Origin: Smallanthus sonchifolius
Taxonomy: Eukaryota > Streptophyta > Magnoliopsida > Asterales > Asteraceae
Length of the DNA stretch: 64,000 nt
NCBI GenBank assembly: GCA_023525975.1
Contig: CM042020.1
Span: 14,500,001-14,564,000, forward strand
Direction: 5' to 3'
Numbering within the stretch: the stretch's first letter is position 1; every line of letters begins with the position of its first letter. Below the pieces are notes generated by a model. It ran no database searches. It was not told where the DNA came from and saw only the letters and a program-made list of their open reading frames with translations. Positions 1 through 10,331 of the stretch are shown here, piece after piece. The position numbers and the translations under genes were made by a program.

Positions 1-100
1 TTCATTGCAAGTAATCCAAACACAACCAAATCCAAGATAGAAACTAAAATTGAAATACATAGAGTTCTTTTATTTAATTTAACTAAGTCCAAGCCTATGT
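1..100 (-). repeat. Left (3') LTR of element B, first fragment
   Basis: These bases match 18057-18156 of the right LTR of B. The match stops at base 100, where element A begins, and resumes at 10337. Confidence 0.95.
96..100. other. Target-site duplication of element A, left copy (TATGT)
   Basis: TATGT precedes the element and is repeated at 10332-10336. The uninterrupted B LTR has a single copy (near 18152), so the empty site is known from the same window. Confidence 0.97.
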
Positions 101-1354
101 TGTCACACCCCGACCGATGGCGGAATCATCGGGGCGGGACATGTAAGACTGTTCATAGCACATGGTTGACTAAATTGAAATATATTAAAGTCAAATTGCA
201 TTTCAAATAATCCAAGTACAAAACCAAATTCAAACAAGATACATAAAATAATTCATAAAGTTCTTGATTTATTTTGCTAAGTCCAAATCCTATGTTGAAC
301 ACGTCTTGAATCAATCTCACATATTGGGGCCTGAAACATGAATAAAATAAAGTCAACTAAAAAGTTGGTGAGTATAACACAGTTGTATATAGATAGCATA
401 TAGTTGAAAACAAATCCTTTACATGACATGATAAATAAGGCATTCATGGGGAGTAACTATTGTGTAACCAAATGTACAATCAAACCTTGTAACTAGCATG
501 CAAAACAAAGTGTATTGTCGGTTTCAATCACCACGTACCATGGGTGGGTTTGTCAGACTCAATAGATCCATCATTGAAAACCGTCGGCTTGTATAGTTAA
601 TGATTGCACATAAGAGCATACAAAGGTTAAACACACCTAGCACTCGGGCACAAAGCTCAAATTTTTGCACACATGTATGTAAATAGGATCTTTGCACTTG
701 TGTTGTTTGTGTAAATGTAATTGTGTAATGTGTAATGAGTATAGAGTTCATGTTCCACCCCAAAAGTGTAAAAGAGTAAAAAGGGGTTGTGAATACTCAC
801 TTGGTATGGAAGTGAAGCTAACAAGGAATATAGATAGCAAAAGATCCTTGAAAAGCACACTTTAACCTAAATAGTAATATGCATTGAATCACATAGATGT
901 ATAAAGTTTAAGAATGAAAGTTGGATTTGTATGTAAAACCATTGGCTTGTATTTAAAAAGGATTGAATAAAATATATAAAGTTTGAGGTAAAATATGTTT
1001 GAAACAATTTAATTAGGTTTGAATTAAATAAATAAGTGTATAACTATAGTTTATGAAATAATGTCAATATTAATTGTAATTAAGTATAAATAAATAAAAC
1101 GATTTTGATTTAAAATGTAAAGTAAATAAGTCATCATTATTTATAAATCTTATAACTTAATTATTTAAAATATCATTTAAGTGTAAGATGATAAATATAA
1201 ATTTAATTTTTATAAACTTTTCAATAAATTACATTTATGCCAAGATTAAACTTTTAATCTATTTTTAAATACAGAAAACATATTTTTTATAAAATCTGAA
1301 ACATTTACTGATTAAAATATAAAAATTATAATTCTGTTAAAAATTCTGAGTCTA

Positions 1355-1635
1355 GCACGACCGTGCCTCGGAAGGACACGATCGTGCTCAAACCACGGGC
1401 GCGACCGCGCTAGTCGGGGCGCGACCGGGTTGATCAATCAGGAGCACAATCTAGATAAGTCATCAGGCACGACCGTGCCTTAGCCCGGCACGGTCGCGTC
1501 TAAAATTTTAAGACACAACAGAGACTAGCCCAAAGGGCATGACAAGGTCTGGACGGATGACACGACCGCGCTTCTAGTCGACACGACCGCGCTAAACGAG
1601 GCACGGCCGCGCTAGATGATTAGCGCGACCGTGTC
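1355..1635. repeat. Palindrome cluster 1 in the element A LTR (GCACGACCGTGC-type)
   Basis: About ten variants of a 12-bp near-palindrome, arms GCACG and CGTGC around a 2-bp centre (AC, AT or GC), are spaced irregularly over 280 bp in otherwise AT-rich sequence. The same cluster recurs in the other LTR at about 9110-9390. Confidence 0.85.
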
Positions 1636-2212
1636 TAAACTAAATCAGACACGAATCGAGAATTTCTTGTATTTTAAACACTGGAATTGTTAGGGCTTTT
1701 GATTAATAGGTTATTACGTGTCTTTTCATATACCTTAATTGTATGGAAATCGGGTTTAAGTATGGGTTCGATTAAATCATTTTTATTGGAAACATGGTTT
1801 CTGATTCTGGTCGATTTCTATTGTGGAAGCCCAAATTGGATGAGGGCTTTTGATAATGATACTGAAATGAATGAGAAGACGATTATATTTACCGTGAAAC
1901 GAAACGAATTTATAGAGAACGGTTGGAAGGAAGCTCCGGCGACGACGGCTCGAGTTCCGACGATCTTTACTGCAACTCCGGTCAATCCAGACAGTCCGGA
2001 AGCTTCAGAGATGGTTTGATATCGTGATTCTGCTACTGAGTTGGGAGAATTTGGGTCGAAAAGCTTTGAGAGAGTTTTCTTGCAAATGAATACTGAGGCG
2101 TTTGGGATTTGAAAAGTGGTAATACAATTGTTAAGGGGAAAAGAAACGTATAACGGTTTCGGATTCGAACGATCGGGTGATTAATCTGCATTTACGTTTT
2201 TCTGTTACGCAG

Positions 2213-2336
2213 GCGCGACCATGCCAAGGAGAGGCGCGACCGTGCCTAGGCACCGGGCGCGATCGTTCCAGAGCAGGTCGCGCGACCGTGCCAAAGCACT
2301 TGGCGCGACCGTGCTAGAACGAAGCACGACCGTGCT
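2213..2336. repeat. Palindrome cluster 2 in the element A LTR
   Basis: Six further copies of the GCGCGACCGTGC-type motif, 12-24 bp apart, lie nearer the sense start of the LTR. The second copy is at about 9967-10091. Confidence 0.85.
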
Positions 2337-2576
2337 AACTAGGGTTTCTTGATGTTTTTCAATTTTAGTCCTTGACTTTTCAGGTTTGATAAGTTTGTAC
2401 CAAATAGTTTCTTGTATAGCGTTTAAATGTAAATAATCGAGTAAAACTTGCGAATTTGTATAGGATCATTGCATTAAATTTTACGACGAGAAAATAATGA
2501 GGCATTGCACGAGTATAGAACTTGAAATTGCATTACATTGAACTGAAATAGGCATACTAAAATCCGAAATGTTACA

Positions 2577-2586
2577 GTCTCCCCAT
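2577..2586 (-). promoter_or_regulatory. Polypurine tract of element A
   Basis: On the minus strand ATGGGGAGAC directly precedes the 3' LTR. This is the expected site and composition for the plus-strand primer. Equivalents adjoin the LTRs of B, G and I. Confidence 0.85.
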
Positions 2587-2610
2587 GTTGAGAGAATTTC
2601 GTCCCGAAAT

Positions 2611-5600
2611 TTAGCTAGAGGAAACAACATTATTAGTAAAAAGATGAGGGTACTTGAGCTTCATTTGGTCTTCTCGTTCCCAAGTGAACTCAGGACCACG
2701 CTTAGATTCCCAACGAACTTTAACGATAGGAATGCGACTTCGCTTGAGTTGCTTGACTTCACGATCCATAATTTCCACCGGCTTCTCAACGAAGTGCATC
2801 GTTTCATCAATGCGCACGTCGTCAAGCGGTATATGGAGATTTTCGTCGGCGAGACACTTCTTTAGATTAGATATATGAAATGTAGGATGCACATTGCCAA
2901 GAGATGGAGGTAACTCGAGCTTGTAAGCCACTTTCCCAATCCTTTCAAGGATTTTGAATGGACCAACATAACGAGGTGATAACTTGCCTTTCTTTCCAAA
3001 ACGGATCACACCCTTCCATGGAGATACCTTAAGAAGAACGAGATCACCGACTTGAAATTCCAAGGGTTTTCGACGTTTGTCGGCATAACTCTTTTGCCGA
3101 CTCCTCGTTACTCGAATATTGTCACGGATTTGAATAATTTTGTCGGAAGTTTCTTGAATTAACTCGGGACCGGTGATTTGTGCTTCACCAATCTCGTTCC
3201 AACAGATCGGAGAACGACACTTGCGACCATAGAGAGCTTCGAATGGAGCCATGTTGATACTTGTGTGGTAGCTATTGTTATAAGAAAACTCAATAAGGGA
3301 TAAATGTGAATCCCAATTGCCACCAAAATCGATTACACAAGCTCTAAGCATGTCTTCAAGAGTTTGGATTGTTCGCTCGGTTTGACCATCAGTTTGGGGA
3401 TGGTAAGCCGTGCTCAAATCCAAACGAGTACCAAGAGCAGATTGGAGAGATTGCCAAAATCGAGAAGTGAACCGAGCGTCTCTATCGGATATTATATTCA
3501 AGGGAACGCCATGACGGCTCACAATTTCATCAACGTAAATTCGGGCTAATTTCTCCACTTTGAAGTCTTCACGAATAGGCAAGAAATGGGCAGATTTGGT
3601 GAGTCGATCAATGATCACCCAAATACTATCATAACCACTCGAGGTGCGAGGGAGCTTGGTAATGAAATCCATAGCTAAATTCTCCCATTTCCACACGGGA
3701 ATTTCTGGTTGTTCGAGTAAACCAGAAGGACGCTGATGTTCGGCTTTGACTTTGGAGCAAGTTAAGCATTTGGCAACATAAAGAGCAATGTCCTTCTTCA
3801 TACCGGGCCACCAATAAAGCTGACGAAGATCTTGGTACATTTTATCCGCACCAGGATGAATAGAATAACGAGTCTTATGAGCCTCATTCATGAGAATTGT
3901 ACGGAGATCATCGCGATCGGGAACCCAAATACGGTTCAAGTAATATAGTAAGCCATTGGGTTTAGATTCAAGAAGAAGTTCAACACCACACGACATTTCT
4001 TCATACATGTTACCCTCGGTAACCGAGACGTGTTGAGCTTCCAGGATACGGGTTTGAATATCGGATTGAATACGGGCACAATGAAGCATAACATGGTCCT
4101 TTCGACTCAAGGCATCGGCTACAACATTCGCTTTGCCGGGATGGTAACGAATCTCGCAGTCGTAGTCGTTAAGGAGTTCGACCCAACGTCGTTGCCTCAT
4201 ATTGAGTTCTTTTTGGTTGAAGATATGTTGAAGACTTTTGTGGTCGGTGAATACCACACATTTCGTGCCGTATAGGTAATGTCTCCAAATCTTTAACGCG
4301 AATACGACCGCACCTAACTCGAGATCGTGCGTCGTATAATTCTTTTCATGAATTTTGAGTTGTCTTGATGCGTAAGCGATCACTTTTCCTCGTTGCATGA
4401 GGACACAACCAAGACCTTGGTTAGAAGCATCACAATAGACAACTAAATCATCATTTCCATCGGGGAGAGTCAAAATGGGAGCATTGCACAACTTATGCTT
4501 AAGAGTTTGGAAAGCTTCTTCTTGTTTCGGTCCCCATTCATAAGCTTTACCCTTATGGGTCAAGGCGGTAAGAGGGACAGCAATCTTTGAGAAGTTTGAG
4601 ATGAAACGACGATAATAACCCGCAAGACCAAGAAATGAACGAACTTCGGTAGGAGTCTTCGGGGCATTCCAATTTTTAACCGTTTCGATCTTAGCAGGAT
4701 CAACATGAATACCCTTGTCGTTGACGATGTGACCAAGAAATTGAACTTCTTTTAACCAAAATTCACATTTGGAGAACTTGGCATATAGTTGTTCTTTCTT
4801 TAAAAGGTCCAAAACCAATCTAAGGTGTTCTTCATGGTCGGCTTTAGTCTTGGAATAGATTAAGATATCGTCAATGAAAACGATCACGAATTTATCAAGG
4901 TACGGTTTGCACACACGATTCATGAGGTCCATGAAAACTGCGGGTGCATTGGTTAATCCAAAAGGCATAACCATGAACTCATAATGACCATACCTTGTTC
5001 GGAAAGCAGTCTTAGGAATGTCATCTTCTTGAACACGGAGCTGATGATAACCAGATCGAAGATCAATCTTCGAGAAACACGTAGCACCTTGAAGTTGATC
5101 AAAGAGATCATCGATTCTAGGCAAAGGATAGCGATTCTTGATAGTAAGCTTATTGAGTTCGCGATAGTCAATACACATGCGAAATGATCCATCCTTCTTC
5201 TTTACAAATAAGACGGGTGCACCCCACGGTGAATGACTCGGGCGAATGAACCCTTTATCGGAGAGTTCTTGGAGTTGACTTGCGAGCTCTTGCATTTCGG
5301 AAGGTGCAAGACGATAAGGAGCTCTAGCAACAGGGTTAGCTCCGGGCATGAGATCAATACGGAACTCGACTTGACGAACGGGAGGAAGACCGGATAAATC
5401 TTTAGGAAACACTTCGGGAAAATCTCGAATAATGGGAATGTCTTGGATACTCTTCTCCTTGACATCCTTTTGAACAATATGAGTTAGGAAGGCGATGTAC
5501 TTCTTTCGCAAGTACTTTTGAGCAGTAGTACAAGACATCAATTTAAGACCCTTGCAAGGCTTTTCACCAAAAACCCTTAAGGTTTCTCCCGAAGGTAGCG

Positions 5601-7146
5601 GAATTCGGATGCACTTTTCAAAGCAAATAACTTCGGCATGATGATTTGATAACCAATCCATACCTATGATAATGTCAAAGCTTCCTAGTGGCATTGGAAT
5701 AAGGTTGATTGGGAATGCATGATCATTAAGTTCTAAAGAGCAATCATAGATAATAGACTCAATTGTAAGGGAGTCACCATTTGCTATTTCAACGGTGAAG
5801 GTTTTCTCTAATTGGGATCGTGTCTTTGCAAGTAAAGGCTCAAAATTTAGTGACACAAAACTTTTATCGGCACCGGTATCGAACAAAATGGAGGCATATT
5901 GACTATTAACAAGGAACGTACCATTAACCACGTCGTTGTTGGCTTGAGCTTCGTTGGCGTTAATGTTGAAAGCACGCCCACGAGATCCACCTTGTCTAGT
6001 ATTTGCGAGCCTTGGACATAGATTACGAAAATGATTCGGGTCACCACACTCATAACAAGCACGCCCATTAGCAATGGCGGGAGCACCTTGATTAGCCACT
6101 TGAGGTACGGTTTGGTTTGGAGGGTTGACTTGGCCCGTAAGGGCTTTGGTCCTACAAACATTAACCGTATGACCATATCTCCCACAATAAGTACAAAGGC
6201 GACATGGGATGTTTTGGGGATGATGATAGTTGCAGGTGGCACAAAGTGGGTAAATTCCACCATATGGCTTTTTGACTGGTGCTTGAACCATAGGTGCAGC
6301 TTGGTTCACGGGAACAGCAGGAGTAACCACCGCAAAATTTCTAACCTTCCTCTTTCTAGTGTTGCGAGAGGGCTCGGTTGTAGCTTCTTTGGTGTGGTTA
6401 GGAGGGGCTACGGTTTCAGCAACTTTCTTAGAACCCTTTTTGGTAAGAGTTCCAGCTTTAATATGATTAACGGTTAGGGTAGCAGACAGGCGGATGGCAT
6501 CTTCCAAAGTAGCAGGATTTCTACCTAAGACAGTATCTTGAATTTGTCTTGGTAGCCCACCAATATACTTTTCGATGCAACGAGATAATGGAGTGACCAT
6601 GTGGGGCACAAGAAGACTCAATTCATGGAACCGAGTTGTGTAAGCCAAGTGTTCCCCACTATCTTGGGCAAGATCCCAAAATTCGGCCTCTAACTTCTTC
6701 ACTTCATTGCGAGGACAGAACTCCTCGGTCATAAGCCTTTTGACCTCATCCCAAGGTAAGGCCATAGCTACATCAACACCCCTATTCCTTTTCTCCCCAT
6801 TCCACCATGTAAGTGCCCGCTTTTGAAGGACACTAGTAGCATGACGAACACGGAGGTTGTCGGGACAGTCACTATTGAGAAAGGTATTCTCAATACTTTC
6901 GAACCATTGGAGGAGTCCGGTAGCTCCTTCGGTTCCATAAAACTTTAGGGGATTGCACGAATTGAAGTGCTTGGAGGTGCATTGGGATGGATTACCACCA
7001 TTTCCACCATTACCACCATTATTACCACTATTTCTTCCATTGCCATTAGTGGCACCATTGGCTTGGGTGAGTTGTGTCACCAATTGTGTAAGGATAGCAG
7101 CAATGTCGGAGTTGGCGTTAGCGGCGGGAGCACGACGAGGAGGCAT
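2611..7146 (-). CDS. Gag-pol polyprotein of element A (1511 aa, intact)
   Basis: One uninterrupted ORF encodes all retrotransposon functions. The start is the ATG at 7146 (MPPRR); the frame is open six codons further upstream, but that extension has no ATG. In order, with approximate residues: Gly/Asn-rich stretch 35-52; gag core 60-225; two CCHC zinc knuckles (about 318-331 and 364-377); aspartic protease with LFDTGADKSF near 422; reverse transcriptase with FIDDILIY near 757; RNase H with DASNQGLG near 906; integrase with its HHCC region near 1090-1135 and catalytic D1160, D1221, E1257 (DD35E spacing); and a C-terminal chromodomain in about the last 55 residues (VKVRWESKRGPEFTWERED). Sense transcription would start in the LTR at 7856-10331. 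No stop or frameshift is visible, so the element may be autonomous. Expression is not shown by sequence. Confidence 0.96.
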   Translation of the reverse strand: MPPRRAPAANANSDIAAILTQLVTQLTQANGATNGNGRNSGNNGGNGGNGGNPSQCTSKHFNSCNPLKFYGTEGATGLLQWFESIENTFLNSDCPDNLRVRHATSVLQKRALTWWNGEKRNRGVDVAMALPWDEVKRLMTEEFCPRNEVKKLEAEFWDLAQDSGEHLAYTTRFHELSLLVPHMVTPLSRCIEKYIGGLPRQIQDTVLGRNPATLEDAIRLSATLTVNHIKAGTLTKKGSKKVAETVAPPNHTKEATTEPSRNTRKRKVRNFAVVTPAVPVNQAAPMVQAPVKKPYGGIYPLCATCNYHHPQNIPCRLCTYCGRYGHTVNVCRTKALTGQVNPPNQTVPQVANQGAPAIANGRACYECGDPNHFRNLCPRLANTRQGGSRGRAFNINANEAQANNDVVNGTFLVNSQYASILFDTGADKSFVSLNFEPLLAKTRSQLEKTFTVEIANGDSLTIESIIYDCSLELNDHAFPINLIPMPLGSFDIIIGMDWLSNHHAEVICFEKCIRIPLPSGETLRVFGEKPCKGLKLMSCTTAQKYLRKKYIAFLTHIVQKDVKEKSIQDIPIIRDFPEVFPKDLSGLPPVRQVEFRIDLMPGANPVARAPYRLAPSEMQELASQLQELSDKGFIRPSHSPWGAPVLFVKKKDGSFRMCIDYRELNKLTIKNRYPLPRIDDLFDQLQGATCFSKIDLRSGYHQLRVQEDDIPKTAFRTRYGHYEFMVMPFGLTNAPAVFMDLMNRVCKPYLDKFVIVFIDDILIYSKTKADHEEHLRLVLDLLKKEQLYAKFSKCEFWLKEVQFLGHIVNDKGIHVDPAKIETVKNWNAPKTPTEVRSFLGLAGYYRRFISNFSKIAVPLTALTHKGKAYEWGPKQEEAFQTLKHKLCNAPILTLPDGNDDLVVYCDASNQGLGCVLMQRGKVIAYASRQLKIHEKNYTTHDLELGAVVFALKIWRHYLYGTKCVVFTDHKSLQHIFNQKELNMRQRRWVELLNDYDCEIRYHPGKANVVADALSRKDHVMLHCARIQSDIQTRILEAQHVSVTEGNMYEEMSCGVELLLESKPNGLLYYLNRIWVPDRDDLRTILMNEAHKTRYSIHPGADKMYQDLRQLYWWPGMKKDIALYVAKCLTCSKVKAEHQRPSGLLEQPEIPVWKWENLAMDFITKLPRTSSGYDSIWVIIDRLTKSAHFLPIREDFKVEKLARIYVDEIVSRHGVPLNIISDRDARFTSRFWQSLQSALGTRLDLSTAYHPQTDGQTERTIQTLEDMLRACVIDFGGNWDSHLSLIEFSYNNSYHTSINMAPFEALYGRKCRSPICWNEIGEAQITGPELIQETSDKIIQIRDNIRVTRSRQKSYADKRRKPLEFQVGDLVLLKVSPWKGVIRFGKKGKLSPRYVGPFKILERIGKVAYKLELPPSLGNVHPTFHISNLKKCLADENLHIPLDDVRIDETMHFVEKPVEIMDREVKQLKRSRIPIVKVRWESKRGPEFTWEREDQMKLKYPHLFTNNVVSSS

Positions 7147-7367
7147 TCTACAGATTTGAAACACAAGACAAGAGAGATTGTAAGAACTTATGAGAATTGC
7201 TAGGATTTAATAGAATGAGATAACAAAATAAAAGATAGATAATCATAGTTTGGATTGTACTCAAAAGTGACAAAAATTCACTTGAATACTAAGGCATATT
7301 AAGGTTAATTTAAACTCATATAATTTTCAAGGAGACATGCTTTAGCCTATAGGTAAACACTCATCTC

Positions 7368-7430
7368 GGGAGTTCCCAGGAAAGCATACGGGTCCCTCGG
7401 TTGATTGGGATTTATGCGAAATGCTTTCCT
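7368..7430 (-). promoter_or_regulatory. Conserved leader hairpin plus palindrome (element A)
   Basis: In the sense orientation AGGAAAGCAT pairs with ATGCTTTCCT across a 33-nt loop (arms 7421-7430 and 7378-7387). It is followed directly by GGGAACTCCC, a palindrome with one mismatch (7368-7377). The block recurs in B, G and I with pairing preserved. Its position, downstream of the primer site and upstream of gag, suits a dimerisation or packaging signal, but that role is inference. Confidence 0.7.
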
Positions 7431-7839
7431 AGACAGAAAACCCAAAATACAGGTGTCACCCTTCCAGATTGCACGTGTCCTCAAATAATTTAACAAGTTT
7501 AAAAACCTCAACGAAGAAATAAAAATTTTATTTAAAGATTTTTGCTTCAAGAATTTTCCACATGCTTAGAAAGGATAAAGATAGAAAAAGAAGATAAGAA
7601 TAATAAGAGGTTTAAGACATAGGGAAGGATATTATTTATTTAATTATTATTTAAGAATATCCTAATAAGTCATGCATTTCTAACAAAGAAGGTAGCAAAT
7701 ATAATAATAATTAATCATGGTAAGCATGTAGCACATAGCATGTAACACATAGCACAAAATCATGAAGCATAGTATAAGTGGGTGTCCTAAAGTTATAGTC
7801 TAGGTCAAGATGTCTAATAACCTAAATCCCTATAACCAA

Positions 7840-7852
7840 GGCTCTGATACCA
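7840..7852 (-). promoter_or_regulatory. Primer-binding site of element A (initiator Met tRNA)
   Basis: On the minus strand TGGTATCAGAGCC begins three bases after the 5' LTR. This is the complement of the 3' end of plant initiator tRNA-Met. Confidence 0.93.
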
Positions 7853-7855
7853 ATC

Positions 7856-10331
7856 TGTCACACCCCGACCGATGGCGGAATCATCGGGGCGGGACATGTA
7901 AGACTGTTCATAGCACATGGTTGACTAAATTGAAATATATTAAAGTCAAATTGCATTTCAAATAATCCAAGTACAAAACCAAATTCAAACAAGATACATA
8001 AAATAATTCATAAAGTTCTTGATTTATTTTGCTAAGTCCAAATCCTATGTTGAACACGTCTTGAATCAATCTCACATATTGGGGCCTGAAACATGAATAA
8101 AATAAAGTCAACTAAAAAGTTGGTGAGTATAACACAGTTGTATATAGATAGCATATAGTTGAAAACAAATCCTTTACATGACATGATAAATAAGGCATTC
8201 ATGGGGAGTAACTATTGTGTAACCAAATGTACAATCAAACCTTGTAACTAGCATGCAAAACAAAGTGTATTGTCGGTTTCAATCACCGCGTACCATGGGT
8301 GGGTTTGTCAGACTCAATAGATCCATCATTGAAAACCGTCGGCTTGTATAGTTAATGATTGCACATAAGAGCATACAAAGGTTAAACACACCTAGCACTC
8401 GGGCACAAAGCTCAAATTTTTGCACACATGTATGTAAATAGGATCTTTGCACTTGTGTTGTTTGTGTAAATGTAATTGTGTAATGTGTAATGAGTATAGA
8501 GTTCATGTTCCACCCCAAAAGTGTAAAAGAGTAAAAAGGGGTTGTGAGTACTCACTTGGTATGGAAGTGAAGCTAACAAGGAATATAGATAGCAAAAGAT
8601 CCTTGAAAAGCACACTTTAACCTAAATAGTAATATGCATTGAATCACATAGATGTATAAAGTTTAAGAATGAAAGTTGGATTTGTATGTAAAACCATTGG
8701 TTTGTATTTAAAAAGGATTGAATAAAATATATAAAGTTTGAGGTAAAATATGTTTGAAACAATTTAATTAGGTTTGAATTAAATAAATAAGTGTATAACT
8801 ATAGTTTATGAAATAATGTCAATATTAATTGTAATTAAGTATAAATAAATAAAACGATTTTGATTTAAAATGTAAAGTAAATAAGTCATCATTATTTATA
8901 AATCTTATAACTTAATTATTTAAAATATCATTTAAGTGTAAGATGATAAATATAAATTTAATTTTTATAAACTTTTCAATAAATTACATTTATGCCAAGA
9001 TTAAACTTTTAATCTATTTTTAAATACAGAAAACATATTTTTTATAAAATCTGAAACATTTACTGATTAAAATATAAAAATTATAATTCTGTTAAAAATT
9101 CTGAGTCTAGCACGACCGTGCCTCGGAAGGACACAATCGTGCTCAAACCACGGGCGCGACCGCGCTAGTCGGGGCGCGACCGGGTTGATCAATCAGGAGC
9201 ACAATCTAGACAAGTCATCAGGCACGACCGTGCCTTAGCCCGGCACGGTCGCGTCTAAAATTTTAAGACACAACAGAGACTAGCCCAAAGGGCATGACAA
9301 GGTCTGGACGGATGACACGACCGCGCTTCTAGTCGACACGACCGCGCTAAACGAGGCACGGCCGCGCTAGATGATTAGCGCGACCGTGTCTAAACTAAAT
9401 CAGACACGAATCGAGAATTTCTTGTATTTTAAACACTGGAATTGTTAGGGCTTTTGATTAATAGGTTATTACGTGTCTTTTCATATACCTTAATTGTATG
9501 GAAATCGGGTTTAAGTATGGGTTCGATTAAATCATTTTTATTGGAAACATGGTTTCTGATTCTGGTCGATTTCTATTGTGGAAGCCCAAATTGGATGAGG
9601 GCTTTTGATAATGATACTGAAATGAATGAGAAGACGATTATATTTACCGTGAAACGAAACGAATTTATAGAGAACGGTTGGAAGGAAGCTCCGGCGACGA
9701 CGGCTCGAGTTCCGACGATCTTTACTGCAACTCCGGTCAATCCAGACAGTCCGGAAGCTTCAGAGATGGTTTGATATCGTGATTCTGCTACTGAGTTGGG
9801 AGAATTTGGGTCGAAAAGCTTTGAGAGAGTTTTCTTGCAAATGAATACTGAGGCGTTTGGGATTTGAAAAGTGGTAATACAATTGTTAAGGGGAAAAGAA
9901 ACGTATAACGGTTTCGGATTCGAACGATCGGGTGATTAATCTGCATTTACGTTTTTCTGTTACGCAGGCGCGACCGTGCCAAGGAGAGGCGCGACCGTGC
10001 CTAGGCACCGGGCGCGATCGTTCCAGAGCAGGTCGCGCGACCGTGCCAAAGCACTTGGCGCGACCGTGCTAGAACGAAGCACGACCGTGCTAACTAGGGT
10101 TTCTTGATGTTTTTCAATTTTAGTCCTTGACTTTTCAGGTTTGATAAGTTTGTACCAAATAGTTTCTTGTATAGCGTTTAAATGTAAATAATCGAGTAAA
10201 ACTTGCGAATTTGTATAGGATCATTGCATTAAATTTTACGAGGAGAAAATAATGAGGCATTGCACGAGTATAGAACTTGAAATTGCATTACATTGAACTG
10301 AAATAGGCATACTAAAATCCGAAATGTTACA
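7856..10331 (-). repeat. 5' LTR of element A
   Basis: Identical to 101-2576 except for about seven substitutions found by eye (in the neighbourhoods of 8288, 8548, 8701, 9125, 9210, 9973 and 10241). It should carry the promoter for the minus-strand transcript. I see no clear TATA box in its sense start. Confidence 0.97.
8086..8555 (-). promoter_or_regulatory. Splice-site-like module in the element A LTR (candidate leader intron)
   Basis: In the sense orientation a donor-like GTGAGT (8555-8550) is followed by CCCC, then GGGGTGGAACATG, and ends at an acceptor-like CATGTTTCAG (AG at 8087-8086). The same order occurs in every other LTR family of the window. Splicing itself is untested. Confidence 0.4.

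Larger units (their letters stand above)
101..2576 (-). repeat. 3' LTR of element A
   Basis: It matches 7856-10331 end to end with the same length. It begins TGTCACACCCC and ends GTTACA in plus-strand reading. It contains two clusters of short CG-rich palindromes (1355-1635 and 2213-2336) and a long AT-rich middle. The ORF of about 110 codons at 1687-2019 lies within it, recurs in the other LTR, and has no support as a gene. Confidence 0.97.
7147..7855 (-). other. 5' leader of element A
   Basis: This noncoding stretch lies between the primer site and the gag ATG. It holds the conserved hairpin block at 7368-7430. The rest is AT-rich with short GCATGTAGCACATA-like repeats near 7720-7760. No ORF of note. 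Confidence 0.85.
101..10331 (-). mobile_element. Element A, complete and recent Ty3/gypsy chromovirus (Tekay/Del-like)
   Basis: This 10231-bp element is complete: 3' LTR 101-2576, polypurine tract, intact gag-pol ORF 2611-7146, leader, primer-binding site and 5' LTR 7856-10331. Its termini are TGTAACA in the sense orientation and TGACA at the far end, and a perfect TATGT duplication flanks it. Both LTRs are 2476 bp, with about seven substitutions noticed by eye. It lies inside the left LTR of element B, a related subfamily. It is the youngest and most complete element in the window and the only one with an unbroken polyprotein. Confidence 0.97.

Noticed and set aside
1687..2019. 110-codon ORF, repeated at 9442-9774
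   Set aside because: It lies antisense within the two LTR copies of A, crosses no known motif and is duplicated only because the LTR is.
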